From assembly GCA_050115935.1 (NCBI GenBank), contig JASFPO010000017.1, positions 1 through 23,429 on the forward strand: DNA of 23,429 bases. Reading direction: 5' to 3'. Both the position numbers and the translations under genes were made by a program. This document shows, piece by piece, positions 14,080 through 21,835 of this stretch (its first letter is position 1; each line of letters opens with the position of its first letter). The notes beneath the pieces are model-generated. The model had not been told where the DNA came from. It ran no database searches and saw only the letters and a list, made by a program, of their open reading frames with translations. This DNA comes from GCA-020344715 sp050115935 (GTDB taxonomy: Archaea > Thermoproteota > Bathyarchaeia > Bathyarchaeales > Bathyarchaeaceae).

Positions 14080-14901
14080 TCAGGAATCTTCAACAACGAA
14101 GTTTTCCAGCTTTCCAATTCCTTCTATCTCTATTGCGATTCTGTCGTTCGGTTTCAGAAATTTCGGTTCCGGTTTCATGAAAATCCCAACTCCTGCAGGT
14201 GTGCCTGTTGCGATTACGTCGCCGGGCTCTAAAGTCATAACTCTGCTAAGGTGATGGATAACTTCGTAGACGTTGAAAACCATATTCCTTGTAGATGAGT
14301 CTTGTCTGAGTTCATCATTTACCCAAGTTCTTATCTTCAGATTGTTTGGATTTCTGATCTGATTTGCTGTAGTTATGTAAGGGCCCATTGGAGCAAAAGT
14401 GTCGAAGCTCTTTCCGCGGGTCCACTGTTTATCCTTGAATTGGATGTCTCTGGCTGAAACATCATTCAGAATCGTGTATCCGAAAATGCACTGCTCCGCC
14501 TCTTTAACCGGTACGTTTTTGCTTTGCTTCCCAATGACAACAGCAAGTTCAGCCTCATAATCAAGCTTTTCCACAAATTTCGGCTTCAAAATGGCCTTGT
14601 TTGGACCTATTATAGCTGTACGAGGTTTCATGAAGATAATTGGCTCCTCTGAGATTTTGGCGCCCTGTTCGGCTGCATGGTCATAGTAGTTTAGGCCTAC
14701 GCAAACTATCTTTGGAGGATTATCAAGTGGAGCGAGTAATTCCACTTCGTCCAGCTTGTAAGTGACGCCTTTTCCGATTCTCTCCTTCAAAAAGGCTGAA
14801 CGTTTGGTGAAAGGTACAATGGTAGTTGTTGATATTATCGTTTCATCTTCAACCATTCCAAAAAGCTTTTTCTCGCCGGCTTTGAGTCGAGCAATCTTCA
14901 A
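14080..14901 (-). CDS. Fumarylacetoacetate hydrolase (FAH) family protein
   Basis: A 273-residue FAH-family enzyme; these cleave or hydrate 2-oxo acids in aromatic and sugar-acid catabolism, with a bound divalent metal. The TTG start at 14901 is preferred: GGAGGA lies ten bases upstream, the protein then begins in the family's usual way (LKIARLKAGEKKLFG), and the longer reading frame would overlap the gene at 14951-15154. Metal ligands: Glu116 and Glu118 in LDYEAELAVVIGK, with Asp147 in LNDVSARD. The conserved RGKSFDTFAPMGP stretch with its Lys follows. The C-terminal TGTPAGVGIF loop is intact. It is probably co-transcribed with the DUF6485-like gene. Exact substrate unknown. Confidence 0.9.
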   Translation of the reverse strand: MKIARLKAGEKKLFGMVEDETIISTTTIVPFTKRSAFLKERIGKGVTYKLDEVELLAPLDNPPKIVCVGLNYYDHAAEQGAKISEEPIIFMKPRTAIIGPNKAILKPKFVEKLDYEAELAVVIGKQSKNVPVKEAEQCIFGYTILNDVSARDIQFKDKQWTRGKSFDTFAPMGPYITTANQIRNPNNLKIRTWVNDELRQDSSTRNMVFNVYEVIHHLSRVMTLEPGDVIATGTPAGVGIFMKPEPKFLKPNDRIAIEIEGIGKLENFVVEDS

Positions 14902-14950
14902 AGTTAAACAATCCTCCGAGGCAAGACATCCATTGAAATACATTTGATTA

Positions 14951-15154
14951 TCATTTGTGGAGAGATACGAATCTGCTGATGGACCTGTCGTAGGTTTTTT
15001 CGACCTCCGGAGGGAAGTAACAGGCTGGAAGTTCATTATGTGCTCTATGACTTCTTATACATTCACAACATTTACCCTTCAAGTTACAGGGGTAAGTGCA
15101 TGGGCAGTCTGCCAGGTTGACTTGCAGATTTTGGCATTCACTCAGTTTATTCAC
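14951..15154 (-). CDS. Small cysteine-rich protein, DUF6485-like
   Basis: A 67-residue protein with eight cysteines in the pattern C-x9-C-x-C-x3-C-x5-CC-x2-C-x11-C; the last is in PACYF. The block ADCPCTYPCNLKGKCCECIRS and LPACYFPPEVEKTYDRS is typical of the DUF6485 family, small metal-binding-looking proteins of unknown role. It starts with GTG at 15154. It lies 49 bases before the FAH-family gene on the same strand. TATA-like AAACTTATACG at about 15203-15213 (minus strand) predicts a transcript start near 15183, so this is probably the first gene of that unit. The cysteines probably bind zinc or an iron-sulphur cluster. Confidence 0.75.
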   Translation of the reverse strand: MNKLSECQNLQVNLADCPCTYPCNLKGKCCECIRSHRAHNELPACYFPPEVEKTYDRSISRFVSLHK

Positions 15155-15202
15155 CTGCTTCTATATCGAGAGATTGGGAGATAGCTCTTACCTTACATGT
15201 CG

Positions 15203-15213
15203 TATAAGTTTTT
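15203..15213 (-). promoter_or_regulatory. TATA-like box of the DUF6485/FAH unit
   Basis: AAACTTATACG on the minus strand, about 30 bases from the predicted transcript start at 15183 and 50 bases from the GTG start of the small gene. Confidence 0.4.
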
Positions 15214-15391
15214 ACTGTTCAAAGTATGACGAGAAAGAGAAGCTCTGATTTTGGCCGTTGCCAGATAGAAGTTCTACAATGGAAGATTTCACTTTACTTC
15301 AGAAAAGGAAGGGATCCCATTAGCTCATTGAAAAGTGGAAAAGCTTTATTGAACTCGTTCTCATCTTAAACGACAAGCTGGAGTGTGATTC

Positions 15392-15937
15392 TTGTTGAAG
15401 ACAGCAGTTGTGGTAATCGACATGATAAACGATTTTGTAACAGGAATCTTCAGAAACGAACGCGCAGAAAATATCATTCCTAGTATTAAACAGCTACTCA
15501 ATTCTGCCCACAACAACAAGATTCCCGTAGTCTACGCTAGTGACGCTCATCTACCGAATGTTGACACTGAATTCGATGTTTGGAGTCAACATGCGGTTGT
15601 TGGCACCTGGGGAGCCCAGATCGTGGAGGAGCTTAAACCTGAAAAAAGCGATTTTGTTCTTCAGAAGAGAAGATACAGTGCGTTCCAAGGAACAGATCTA
15701 GACCTGTTGCTGAGAGAACTCGAAGTGGACACGCTGGTTCTGATAGGTGTGGTTACAGACATATGCGTCCAACACACCGCAGCTGACGCCTTCTTCAAGG
15801 GATATAAGATCATAGTTCCCGAAGACTGTGTTGAAGCCATTGACGAGCAAACTCAAAAGGCAGCACTAGACTATTTGGAAAGGGTCTATGGGAGCAAGAT
15901 AACAAGAGCAAACGCAATAGTGAAGAAATGGAGCTAA
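15392..15937 (+). CDS. pncA: Nicotinamidase / isochorismatase-family hydrolase
   Basis: A 181-residue cysteine hydrolase. The catalytic triad is complete: Asp10 in VVIDMINDF, Lys92 in LQKRRYSAF and the nucleophile Cys125 in GVVTDICVQHTAADA. Metal ligands expected in nicotinamidases are also present (Asp51 and His53 in ASDAHLP, His67 in SQHAVVGTWG), which favours nicotinamidase (nicotinamide to nicotinate plus ammonia) over other isochorismatase-like enzymes. A cis-peptide-type Gly-Val-Val precedes the nucleophile, as usual. The start is one of two adjacent TTG codons; GGAGTGTGA lies upstream, and an AAGCTTTATTG box at about 15340. The nicotinate phosphoribosyltransferase at 19268 supplies the next step of NAD salvage. 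Confidence 0.85.
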   Translation: MLKTAVVVIDMINDFVTGIFRNERAENIIPSIKQLLNSAHNNKIPVVYASDAHLPNVDTEFDVWSQHAVVGTWGAQIVEELKPEKSDFVLQKRRYSAFQGTDLDLLLRELEVDTLVLIGVVTDICVQHTAADAFFKGYKIIVPEDCVEAIDEQTQKAALDYLERVYGSKITRANAIVKKWS

Positions 15938-16006
15938 GAGGCAAGAAACATGCCGATCTTCAACGGGATAGTGAAAGCAAAAGGATAAGCCCTTTCGCGC
16001 GCGCAC

Positions 16007-16020
16007 ATCTTTTCTTTTTA
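16007..16020 (+). terminator. T-rich terminator between convergent genes
   Basis: ATCTTTTCTTTTTA lies 70 bases after the nicotinamidase stop and ends at the stop codon of the convergent membrane protein gene. Confidence 0.45.
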
Positions 16021-16674
16021 GATAAGTGGAGAAAATAATAGCCATCCTCCCAAGACTATTTCAAAAATCAAGATTAACAGGCCTACGCGGAAGATCTTCA
16101 TCGCTTTGTTAGGTTTTACAAGTATTATCCCATTACCAAAGCCATAGAGAATGCTGGCAACGATTCCAAACCATCCAATAATTGCTGGTACAGCTTCAGA
16201 GGTGGCAAACAGGATTGAGTATGAGAGCGTACCAATTGAGAATAGGATTTGTGCGAATGCGAAGACCGAGTTTTTTGCTTTGAGAATGCTACGACCTAAT
16301 ACACTTAACGACTTTCTTTCAGTGCCACTACTGCTTGAGTATTGTCTTGCTATGTTGAGTAGCCCCCAGTAGTTCTTTTCATTATAGAAGTTGATCAAGC
16401 CTTCTGATATTCGAGAGATGGTCCAAATAACAGCAAGTGTTATGTTATATGGATTAAAAGCAAGAAACAACATTATGGCAAGTGCAATTATGGTTCCATG
16501 TTCTATGAGCGCTAACACGGTGCCTATTTTGAATCTTTTCGGGTCTTTGTTTATCTCTTTCAGTTTAGCGTCTGAGTCCAAATCGCTTATTACTGAATAG
16601 CCAAATCTCTCACTTGTAATGAGTGTAATTATAATAAACAGAAAAAGAAAACCCGATAACATTTCGAAAAACAA
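16018..16674 (-). CDS. Six-helix membrane protein, DUF4386-like
   Basis: A 218-residue integral membrane protein with about six hydrophobic segments: residues 4-21, 49-70, 76-92, then VFAFAQILFSIGTLSYSILF, AIIGWFGIVASILYGFGNGI and a last one, VGLLILIFEIVLGGWLLF. The pattern of Arg-Ile-Ser-Glu-Gly in the third helix and Gly-rich fifth helix fits the DUF4386 family, whose role is unknown. TTG start at 16674 with GGAGGGTG seven bases upstream. A TATA-like TATATTAATAAA lies at about 16746-16758 on the minus strand. Its stop overlaps the T-run that ends the nicotinamidase transcript. Transport or sensing roles would be guesses. Confidence 0.75.
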   Translation of the reverse strand: MFFEMLSGFLFLFIIITLITSERFGYSVISDLDSDAKLKEINKDPKRFKIGTVLALIEHGTIIALAIMLFLAFNPYNITLAVIWTISRISEGLINFYNEKNYWGLLNIARQYSSSSGTERKSLSVLGRSILKAKNSVFAFAQILFSIGTLSYSILFATSEAVPAIIGWFGIVASILYGFGNGIILVKPNKAMKIFRVGLLILIFEIVLGGWLLFSPLI

Positions 16675-16773
16675 AGTACACCCTCCAATTAATTCTTCTA
16701 TTCCTCTTCACTTCTTCACACTTTAACTATTGCATGCATGCGCGCATTTATTAATATAGGATTTTTCCCATCC

Positions 16774-17433
16774 TTAATAATTTAAGGCAAACACCAGTTC
16801 TCTTCTTTTCTTTCCTATACAGGTTATTGCTCCCATTTGTCTCAGGCAATAAGTGATCTTTCGTGCTAAGGGAATTGATACTCGTGCTTGGTTTGCCAGA
16901 GTCCGATTTGTGAAAGGTCTTCTCAAGTCATTTGGCAAGAATGCAAGAAAATCCTCTCTGTTCTTGAAAAGGAGTTTGCTATTGACATTGATCATTCTTG
17001 CATCTTTGATGCTCACTCCCTTTCTTCTCCAGCTTCCTTTACCATCGTTACATCTTATCTCCTCTTCCTCAATCATCAAAACCTCCAGAGAAAAATTCTC
17101 ATTGTCAATGAGATCCGAGATACTCACTAGTTCATAGAAAAGGTCAACTAATCTTCCTTTCCTTGGAGACTTCCTCTTGCCCACAATCTTGCCGGTTTCT
17201 GTAACTCGGACTATCCACTTTCGTTCGGGAATTGGATGAACTAGTCGGACTTGGTGGTTCTCAATCAAATAAGATAGTTTTCTTTTGATGGCAGAGAAAT
17301 TCTTAGTCTGTATTTCAATCAGAAGAGGCCCTCTAGCAATGTCAATGATGAAATCGTCTATCTTAACTTCAACTTTGTCTCCTGAAATAGTATACCATTC
17401 TTTGATTTCCGAATGGAGGGAATGCTCGTTCAT
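16774..17433 (-). CDS. Predicted PD-(D/E)XK-like nuclease fused to a winged helix
   Basis: A 219-residue protein. The N-terminus (HSEIKEWY, then DKVEVKIDDFIIDIARG and LLIEIQTKNFSAIKRKL) has the layout of the PD-(D/E)XK fold: Glu9 in the first helix, Asp31, then Glu40-x-Gln42-x-Lys44 on the next strand. A C-terminal winged helix spans about 167-219 (LANQARVSIPLARKITYCLRQMGAI). Such N-nuclease/C-HTH proteins are known in Archaea, without an established role. The ATG at 17433 (GAGGCTA before it) is preferred to a TTG at 17442. AT-rich TATA-like sequence lies at 17459-17475. Whether the catalytic pattern is active is not clear, because the terminal Lys is displaced. Confidence 0.55.
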   Translation of the reverse strand: MNEHSLHSEIKEWYTISGDKVEVKIDDFIIDIARGPLLIEIQTKNFSAIKRKLSYLIENHQVRLVHPIPERKWIVRVTETGKIVGKRKSPRKGRLVDLFYELVSISDLIDNENFSLEVLMIEEEEIRCNDGKGSWRRKGVSIKDARMINVNSKLLFKNREDFLAFLPNDLRRPFTNRTLANQARVSIPLARKITYCLRQMGAITCIGKKRRELVFALNY

Positions 17434-17578
17434 TAGCCTCAAAGCATATGATTATCAGTGAATAATAATATTGCCAACATGGAACGATATGCTAGCCAAA
17501 CACTATTCTTTTTTCTTGAGTTAGAAATCAAAAGCCCCAGTAGATACGTTCTACTTCATCTTACTGGACATTCTTATT

Positions 17579-18172
17579 CTATGAAAAACCTACAGTAAAC
17601 CAATCTTTGTGAGATTCAGTTCTGTCAATCTTAAATCCTGCCTCAAGGGCTAATCTGATGAGGAGTTCCAGAGTTTGCTCCTTTCCATTTCCTCTCACTC
17701 CGTATCCTGTAAAGACTTTTTCTCCGTCTGGCAAACTGGCATCTACAAATACAACGTGTAGATCCGGTTTTTCCCCAATGATTGCATCCCATAAATAGAG
17801 TAGTCCATCCGATTTGAGAACCCTTTTGGCCTCTACAAGGACAGCACGCTTTCTTTCAAGTGTCTTAATGTACATAAGTGAAAAGAAGAATGTTGCTGCG
17901 TCAAAACTGCTATTTCTAAAGGGCATAGAGCAAGCATCACCTAAAACCCAATGGGCAACAGCACCTCTTGACCTGGCCTCGTCAATTTCTCTCTTACTAA
18001 TGTCCAAACACACTGCATCCCTTCCACATGTTTTGGCTATTATGCCCTCTCCGCCAGCACCAATATCTACGATAAAACCCTCTAACCTCTCAAGAGAAAC
18101 CTTCACCTTCGGTCTTCTGGAAAGCTTTGCAAGACTTTTCATAAGAAGCCTTTTGATAACTCTCTTCACCAC
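17579..18172 (-). CDS. Class I SAM-dependent methyltransferase
   Basis: A 197-residue methyltransferase. Motif I, which binds S-adenosylmethionine, is VDIGAGGEG at 35-43; motif II is the acidic residue in AVCLDISKREID; GDACSMPFRNSSFDAATFFF covers motifs III and IV; VLKSDGLLYLWD is the post-motif strand typical of small-molecule methyltransferases of the Methyltransf_11 type. The C-terminal part (FTGYGVRGNGKE) is variable and probably shapes the substrate pocket. GTG start with AGAAGG just before it; ATG at 18142 is an alternative. It lies 49 bases after the quinone-oxidoreductase-like gene on the same strand, so they may be co-transcribed. Substrate unknown. Confidence 0.85.
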   Translation of the reverse strand: MVKRVIKRLLMKSLAKLSRRPKVKVSLERLEGFIVDIGAGGEGIIAKTCGRDAVCLDISKREIDEARSRGAVAHWVLGDACSMPFRNSSFDAATFFFSLMYIKTLERKRAVLVEAKRVLKSDGLLYLWDAIIGEKPDLHVVFVDASLPDGEKVFTGYGVRGNGKEQTLELLIRLALEAGFKIDRTESHKDWFTVGFS

Positions 18173-18221
18173 CTTCTACTTCTGGGAGGTCCAATCTTCT
18201 TTGCGTGCGCACTTCACTTCT

Positions 18222-19184
18222 TCATATCTCAATTATTACTTTTCCCCTTGCATGTCCTTTTTCCATATATCTATGAGCTTCTGCAACTTCCTTCAGCGGA
18301 TAAACCCTATCTATTACAGACTTCACTTTTCCATCCTCGACAAGATCCCTAACGAAAATTACGTCTTCGATGTTACGTTTCCCAAGATACGGAACCATTT
18401 TCTTACTACTGGTCATTGAAGTCCAAAACTTTCGGAGAATAGGTCTGAGACCAAACTTTGTGGTAACGAAAATCCCTTCAGGCTTTAATGAGTTTTCACA
18501 TTTTGAAAACGAACTTTTAGCTACTATATCGAAAATAAGGTCATAACTCTCTACCCTTTTTGTGAAATCCTCCCGTGTATAATCAATAACCTCATCCGCT
18601 CCAATAGATTCTACAAGCTCCAAATTCCTTGTGCTGCACACCCCAGTGACCTCCGCCCCGAAGGATTTAGCTATTTGAACAGCAAAAGTTCCTACACCTC
18701 CAGATGCTCCATTGATAAGAACCCGCTGTCCAGACTTGATATTCCCTTTATCCCTGAGACCTTGTAGTGCCATGAATCCGCATGTAGGAACTGCCGCAGC
18801 CTGTTCATACGTCATATTAGCAGGTTTCAATGCTACATCTTTCTCAGAAACACAGATGTACTCTGCATGAGAACCAGCATTTACCATCCCAAAAACCTCA
18901 TCATCTATCTTGAATTGCTCTACGTTTTTGCCAACCGACTCAATCTTCCCTGCAAAATCAGCTCCCAATATGGGGTATTTTGGCTTCATGAATAGGGTTT
19001 TAGCACTACCGCCCAGTAATCGAGCCATGGATGGAGTAGGAATTCGAATATGCCAATCTATGGCATTCATAGATGAGGCATGAATTTTCACAAGTATATC
19101 ATCTTCCATTCCCGTAGGTTTTTCTACGTCTCTATATTCAAGAACATCAGGCGATCCGAATTTTTCATAAACAACCGCTTTCAA
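18222..19184 (-). CDS. Zinc-independent MDR oxidoreductase (quinone oxidoreductase-like)
   Basis: A 320-residue medium-chain dehydrogenase/reductase. The N-terminal GroES-like part opens with MKAVVYEKFGSPDVLEY, and the Rossmann part has NGASGGVGTFAVQIAKSFGA from 158, matching the G-x-x-x-x-G-V-G NAD(P)H site. The catalytic zinc cysteine (after LVKIHASS) and the structural zinc cysteines are absent, so this is a zinc-independent enzyme, likely NADPH quinone reductase or enoyl reductase like. It ends VAEAHRYMEKGHARGKVIIEI, the standard family ending. TTG start with AGGA upstream. It appears to be the first gene of a minus-strand unit with the methyltransferase. Electron acceptor unknown. Confidence 0.88.
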   Translation of the reverse strand: MKAVVYEKFGSPDVLEYRDVEKPTGMEDDILVKIHASSMNAIDWHIRIPTPSMARLLGGSAKTLFMKPKYPILGADFAGKIESVGKNVEQFKIDDEVFGMVNAGSHAEYICVSEKDVALKPANMTYEQAAAVPTCGFMALQGLRDKGNIKSGQRVLINGASGGVGTFAVQIAKSFGAEVTGVCSTRNLELVESIGADEVIDYTREDFTKRVESYDLIFDIVAKSSFSKCENSLKPEGIFVTTKFGLRPILRKFWTSMTSSKKMVPYLGKRNIEDVIFVRDLVEDGKVKSVIDRVYPLKEVAEAHRYMEKGHARGKVIIEI

Positions 19185-19267
19185 AGCATTTCATTCCTAA
19201 CAATCTAAGGAGAAACGTTCCACTTCCTTATTAGCCTCCTGCTTGTAAGTTAGTGTTTGGAGCTGCA

Positions 19268-20470
19268 ATGATCATGCCGATCTTTCATTATGCAACTGAC
19301 GAGCAAATAAAGAAAGGCGAAACAACCGACATCTATTTCGTGAGAACCAAGCAAGTTCTTGAGGCCAAGAAGCTGACAAAAGTCCATGCTTACGCTGAAG
19401 TGACTCCAGGCACGCTTCCAAGAGGCTGGCAATGGGGAATCCTATGCGGTATTGAGGAAGAAGCCCACCTGTTTGAAGGTTGCCCAGTGAACGTTTACGC
19501 CATGCCAGAAGGAAGCGTGATCTACCATGAAGACTGTAAAGGCATACGAGAGCCAATCATGTACATAGAAGGTCCCTACGGAGAGTTCTGTCTACTAGAA
19601 ACTCCCCTGCTTGGATTGCTTTGTCAAGCTTCAGGTGTGGCCACAAGAGCTGCAAGAGTGAAAAAAGTTGCTGGGAAAAAACAAATTCTCGCCTTTGGAA
19701 TCCGACGCATGCACCCAGCCTTATCCCCCATGCTTGACCGAGCAGCATACATAGGCGGCTGCGACGGAGTTTCCAGCCTCAGCGGCGCCAAGATCACAGG
19801 AACCAAACCGATGGGAACCATGCCTCATGCTCTGATTATTGCATTTGGAGATCAAGCGAAGGCTTGGAAAGCCTTTGATGAAGTTATGCCGAGTGATGTG
19901 CCACGAGTTGCGCTGATAGACACCTACTATGATGAGAAAGCAGAGGCAATAATGGCAGTAGAAGCCTTGAAAAAGCAGCTTGAGGGCGTACGCTTAGATA
20001 CGCCAAGCTCTAGAAAAGGTGATTTCGCCCAAATCGTTCGAGAGATTCGGTGGGAACTTGACGTAAGAGGCTACAAGCATGTTAAGATTTTCGTTTCTGG
20101 TGGATTAGACGAAGAGTCAATTGGGATTCTGAGCGAGGCAGGTGTCGAAGCGTTTGGTGTTGGAACAGCCATAAGCAACGCTCCAACTGTGGACTTTGCC
20201 ATGGATATCGTTGAAATGAAGGGGAAGCCTGTGGCAAAACGGGGCAAGTTGAGTGGAAAGAAACAGGTCTGGAGATGCCCACAATGTCTCACAGATGTTG
20301 TTCAGCTTTTCGACCTGCCTATGCCAAAATGCCCCAAATGCGGAAGCAAAACAGAACCCATGTTGAAAACATTGATTAAGAATGGAAAGATTGTTGCAAA
20401 GCTTCCAAGACCAAATGCAATCCGCAAATACGTGTTAAGACAACTTGAAAGACTTACCCTACAACTTTGA
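19268..20470 (+). CDS. pncB: Nicotinate phosphoribosyltransferase with C-terminal zinc ribbon
   Basis: A 400-residue archaeal-type nicotinate phosphoribosyltransferase. It couples nicotinate to phosphoribosyl pyrophosphate to give nicotinate mononucleotide. Family marks: RRMHP at 146-150, GTKPMGTMPHA at 178-188, DTYYDE at about 218-223, and the phosphate-binding VSGGLDEESI at about 276. A zinc ribbon follows with Cys337, Cys340, Cys355 and Cys358 (CPQC ... CPKC), common in archaeal members. The ATG at 19268 is chosen because GGAG lies five bases upstream; a GTG at 19253 would add five residues with no ribosome binding site. It completes NAD salvage with the nicotinamidase gene 3.3 kb away. 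Confidence 0.88.
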   Translation: MIMPIFHYATDEQIKKGETTDIYFVRTKQVLEAKKLTKVHAYAEVTPGTLPRGWQWGILCGIEEEAHLFEGCPVNVYAMPEGSVIYHEDCKGIREPIMYIEGPYGEFCLLETPLLGLLCQASGVATRAARVKKVAGKKQILAFGIRRMHPALSPMLDRAAYIGGCDGVSSLSGAKITGTKPMGTMPHALIIAFGDQAKAWKAFDEVMPSDVPRVALIDTYYDEKAEAIMAVEALKKQLEGVRLDTPSSRKGDFAQIVREIRWELDVRGYKHVKIFVSGGLDEESIGILSEAGVEAFGVGTAISNAPTVDFAMDIVEMKGKPVAKRGKLSGKKQVWRCPQCLTDVVQLFDLPMPKCPKCGSKTEPMLKTLIKNGKIVAKLPRPNAIRKYVLRQLERLTLQL

Positions 20471-20569
20471 ATTTCTACACGTGAACTTCCAAGGGTTTCC
20501 GTGTTCTCTAACAGTCTTCAGCTTTTCACTGAAAAAAATAAAATGTGCGAGTTTGGAGTTTGTGTTTGG

Positions 20570-20806
20570 CTATTCAAGTCTTGCAGGCATCGATATTGCA
20601 GTCTGTGTTTTGAGAACTCCATCAATTGAATGGATTTTCTCTAGAAGTTCTCCCAACTCATCTATACTGGTAGATTCAACGAAAGCTACTACGTCGAACG
20701 GTCCTGTAACTGCATGTGCTATCTTGACTCCGTCGATCTTGAGGGCCGATTCAGCGACTTTCCATGGTTTACCTGCGTCGGTGCTAATGAGAATGTATGC
20801 TTGCAC
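20570..20806 (-). CDS. Stand-alone Lrp/AsnC ligand-binding (RAM) domain protein
   Basis: A 78-residue protein that is a complete RAM domain without a DNA-binding part: VQAYILISTDAGKPWKVAES, then the turn with the acidic GPFDVVAFVES, and LGELLEKIHSIDGVLKT. RAM domains form alpha/beta dimers and octamers that bind amino acids. Single-domain copies are common in Archaea and may modulate full-length Lrp proteins or enzymes. GTG at 20806 is preferred to GTG at 20815 because AGAGGTGA precedes it at a good distance and it starts at the domain boundary. It is followed upstream by the carbamoyltransferase gene on the same strand, 49 bases away, which suggests a shared transcript and a link to amino-acid metabolism. 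Confidence 0.85.
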   Translation of the reverse strand: MQAYILISTDAGKPWKVAESALKIDGVKIAHAVTGPFDVVAFVESTSIDELGELLEKIHSIDGVLKTQTAISMPARLE

Positions 20807-20854
20807 ACGTTTCACCTCTCAACTATCTAAGATACGAAGAAGAACAGAAAAGCT

Positions 20855-21766
20855 TTAGGCTTGCAAAAGTCTCAGGAGTATTCCCTTTGCCGTATATAGT
20901 CGATTTTCGCTTTGTTCGTAAATGATAGATCGTTCGCTTTCAACTATTTCGCCGCTGATTTCGTAGCCTCGATGGATAGGCATGTCATGCATCACGAGAG
21001 CTTTGCTGTTTCCCAGCAGTTCCTTGTTAATCTGGTAGGGCATCATCAACTTGATTCGCTTCTCCTTTTCATCTTTGAATTTCGGATCGACAAAAAACTC
21101 CATGTCAACCCATGTGTCAGTATAAACAACATCAGCATCTCTCACTGCATCTTTTGCGTCTAATGTTGTCTTGTACAATCCGGTTTTCTCAGCAGCTTCT
21201 ATGAGCTCTTTATCGAGGGAAGGCTCATGCTTTATAGGTGTCACAACAGTGATTTCCACGCCCGTTTTAGTGCAGCCCACAATCAGCGAGTTGCAGACGT
21301 TGTTGTGAACTCCGATGTAAACAAGCTTCGCACCTTTGAGTCTTCCAGTGTTCTCTTTGATTGTCATTAGATCAGCGATAGCTTGGCATGGATGATATTT
21401 TGCATCGCATCCGTTGATTACTGGAATCTGTGAGGCTTCAGCCATGGCTTTGAGGTCTGAGTTTCTAAGCAAACGAGCCATAATGCAGTCCACATTTCTT
21501 GAAAGATAACGCGTTTCATCTCCAACGTCAGCTATTGTGAAGTTAGTGGTTCTCCAATCCAAGTAAAGCGCATGACCGCCCATTTGAGTCATAGCCACCT
21601 CAAAAGATACACGTGTTCGAGTTGAAGTTTTCTGGAAAATCAGGGCTAAAGACCTATCGTTTAGTGCAGTTCTAAACTTGCCTTGGTTTCTTTTGATTTC
21701 CAATGATTTCTCAATTACCTTGTTAATCTCTGTTGAACTCCAGTCTTTTAGGGTTAACAAGTGCAT
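20855..21766 (-). CDS. Carbamoyltransferase of the ornithine/aspartate family, substrate uncertain
   Basis: A 303-residue transcarbamylase. The carbamoyl-phosphate half is canonical: STRTR at 48-52 and HPCQAIADLMT from 125. The second half departs from ornithine carbamoyltransferase: the ornithine-gripping Ser-Met-Gly loop is replaced by Asp221-Met222-Glu223 (TDTWVDMEFF), and HCLP is replaced by His260-Asp-Met-Pro, though the following His-Arg-Gly-Tyr-Glu (from 265) is kept. So it probably carbamoylates an amine, but not clearly ornithine; a bare ArgF label would be unsafe. ATG start with GTGATG upstream and a TATA box TTTAAA at about 21805-21810. The RAM-domain gene follows on the same strand. 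Confidence 0.8.
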   Translation of the reverse strand: MHLLTLKDWSSTEINKVIEKSLEIKRNQGKFRTALNDRSLALIFQKTSTRTRVSFEVAMTQMGGHALYLDWRTTNFTIADVGDETRYLSRNVDCIMARLLRNSDLKAMAEASQIPVINGCDAKYHPCQAIADLMTIKENTGRLKGAKLVYIGVHNNVCNSLIVGCTKTGVEITVVTPIKHEPSLDKELIEAAEKTGLYKTTLDAKDAVRDADVVYTDTWVDMEFFVDPKFKDEKEKRIKLMMPYQINKELLGNSKALVMHDMPIHRGYEISGEIVESERSIIYEQSENRLYTAKGILLRLLQA

Positions 21767-21804
21767 ATAGCATCACTTTTGCTCAGAATAAGTCAAGAAT
21801 TTGG

Positions 21805-21810
21805 TTTAAA
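21805..21810 (-). promoter_or_regulatory. TATA box of the carbamoyltransferase gene
   Basis: TTTAAA within AAGCTTTAAACC on the minus strand, about 40 bases before the ATG at 21766. Confidence 0.5.
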
Positions 21811-21835
21811 GCTTTCTGGAGATCTAAACAGACCC

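Noticed and set aside
14901..15036. An N-terminal extension of 45 residues on the FAH-family protein
   Set aside because: It overlaps the DUF6485-like gene, has no family match, and GGAGGA sits at the right distance from the TTG at 14901.
15995..16005. GC-alternating tract as a possible Z-DNA or origin element
   Set aside because: It is a short run of CG repeats with no flanking repeats or origin-type motifs.
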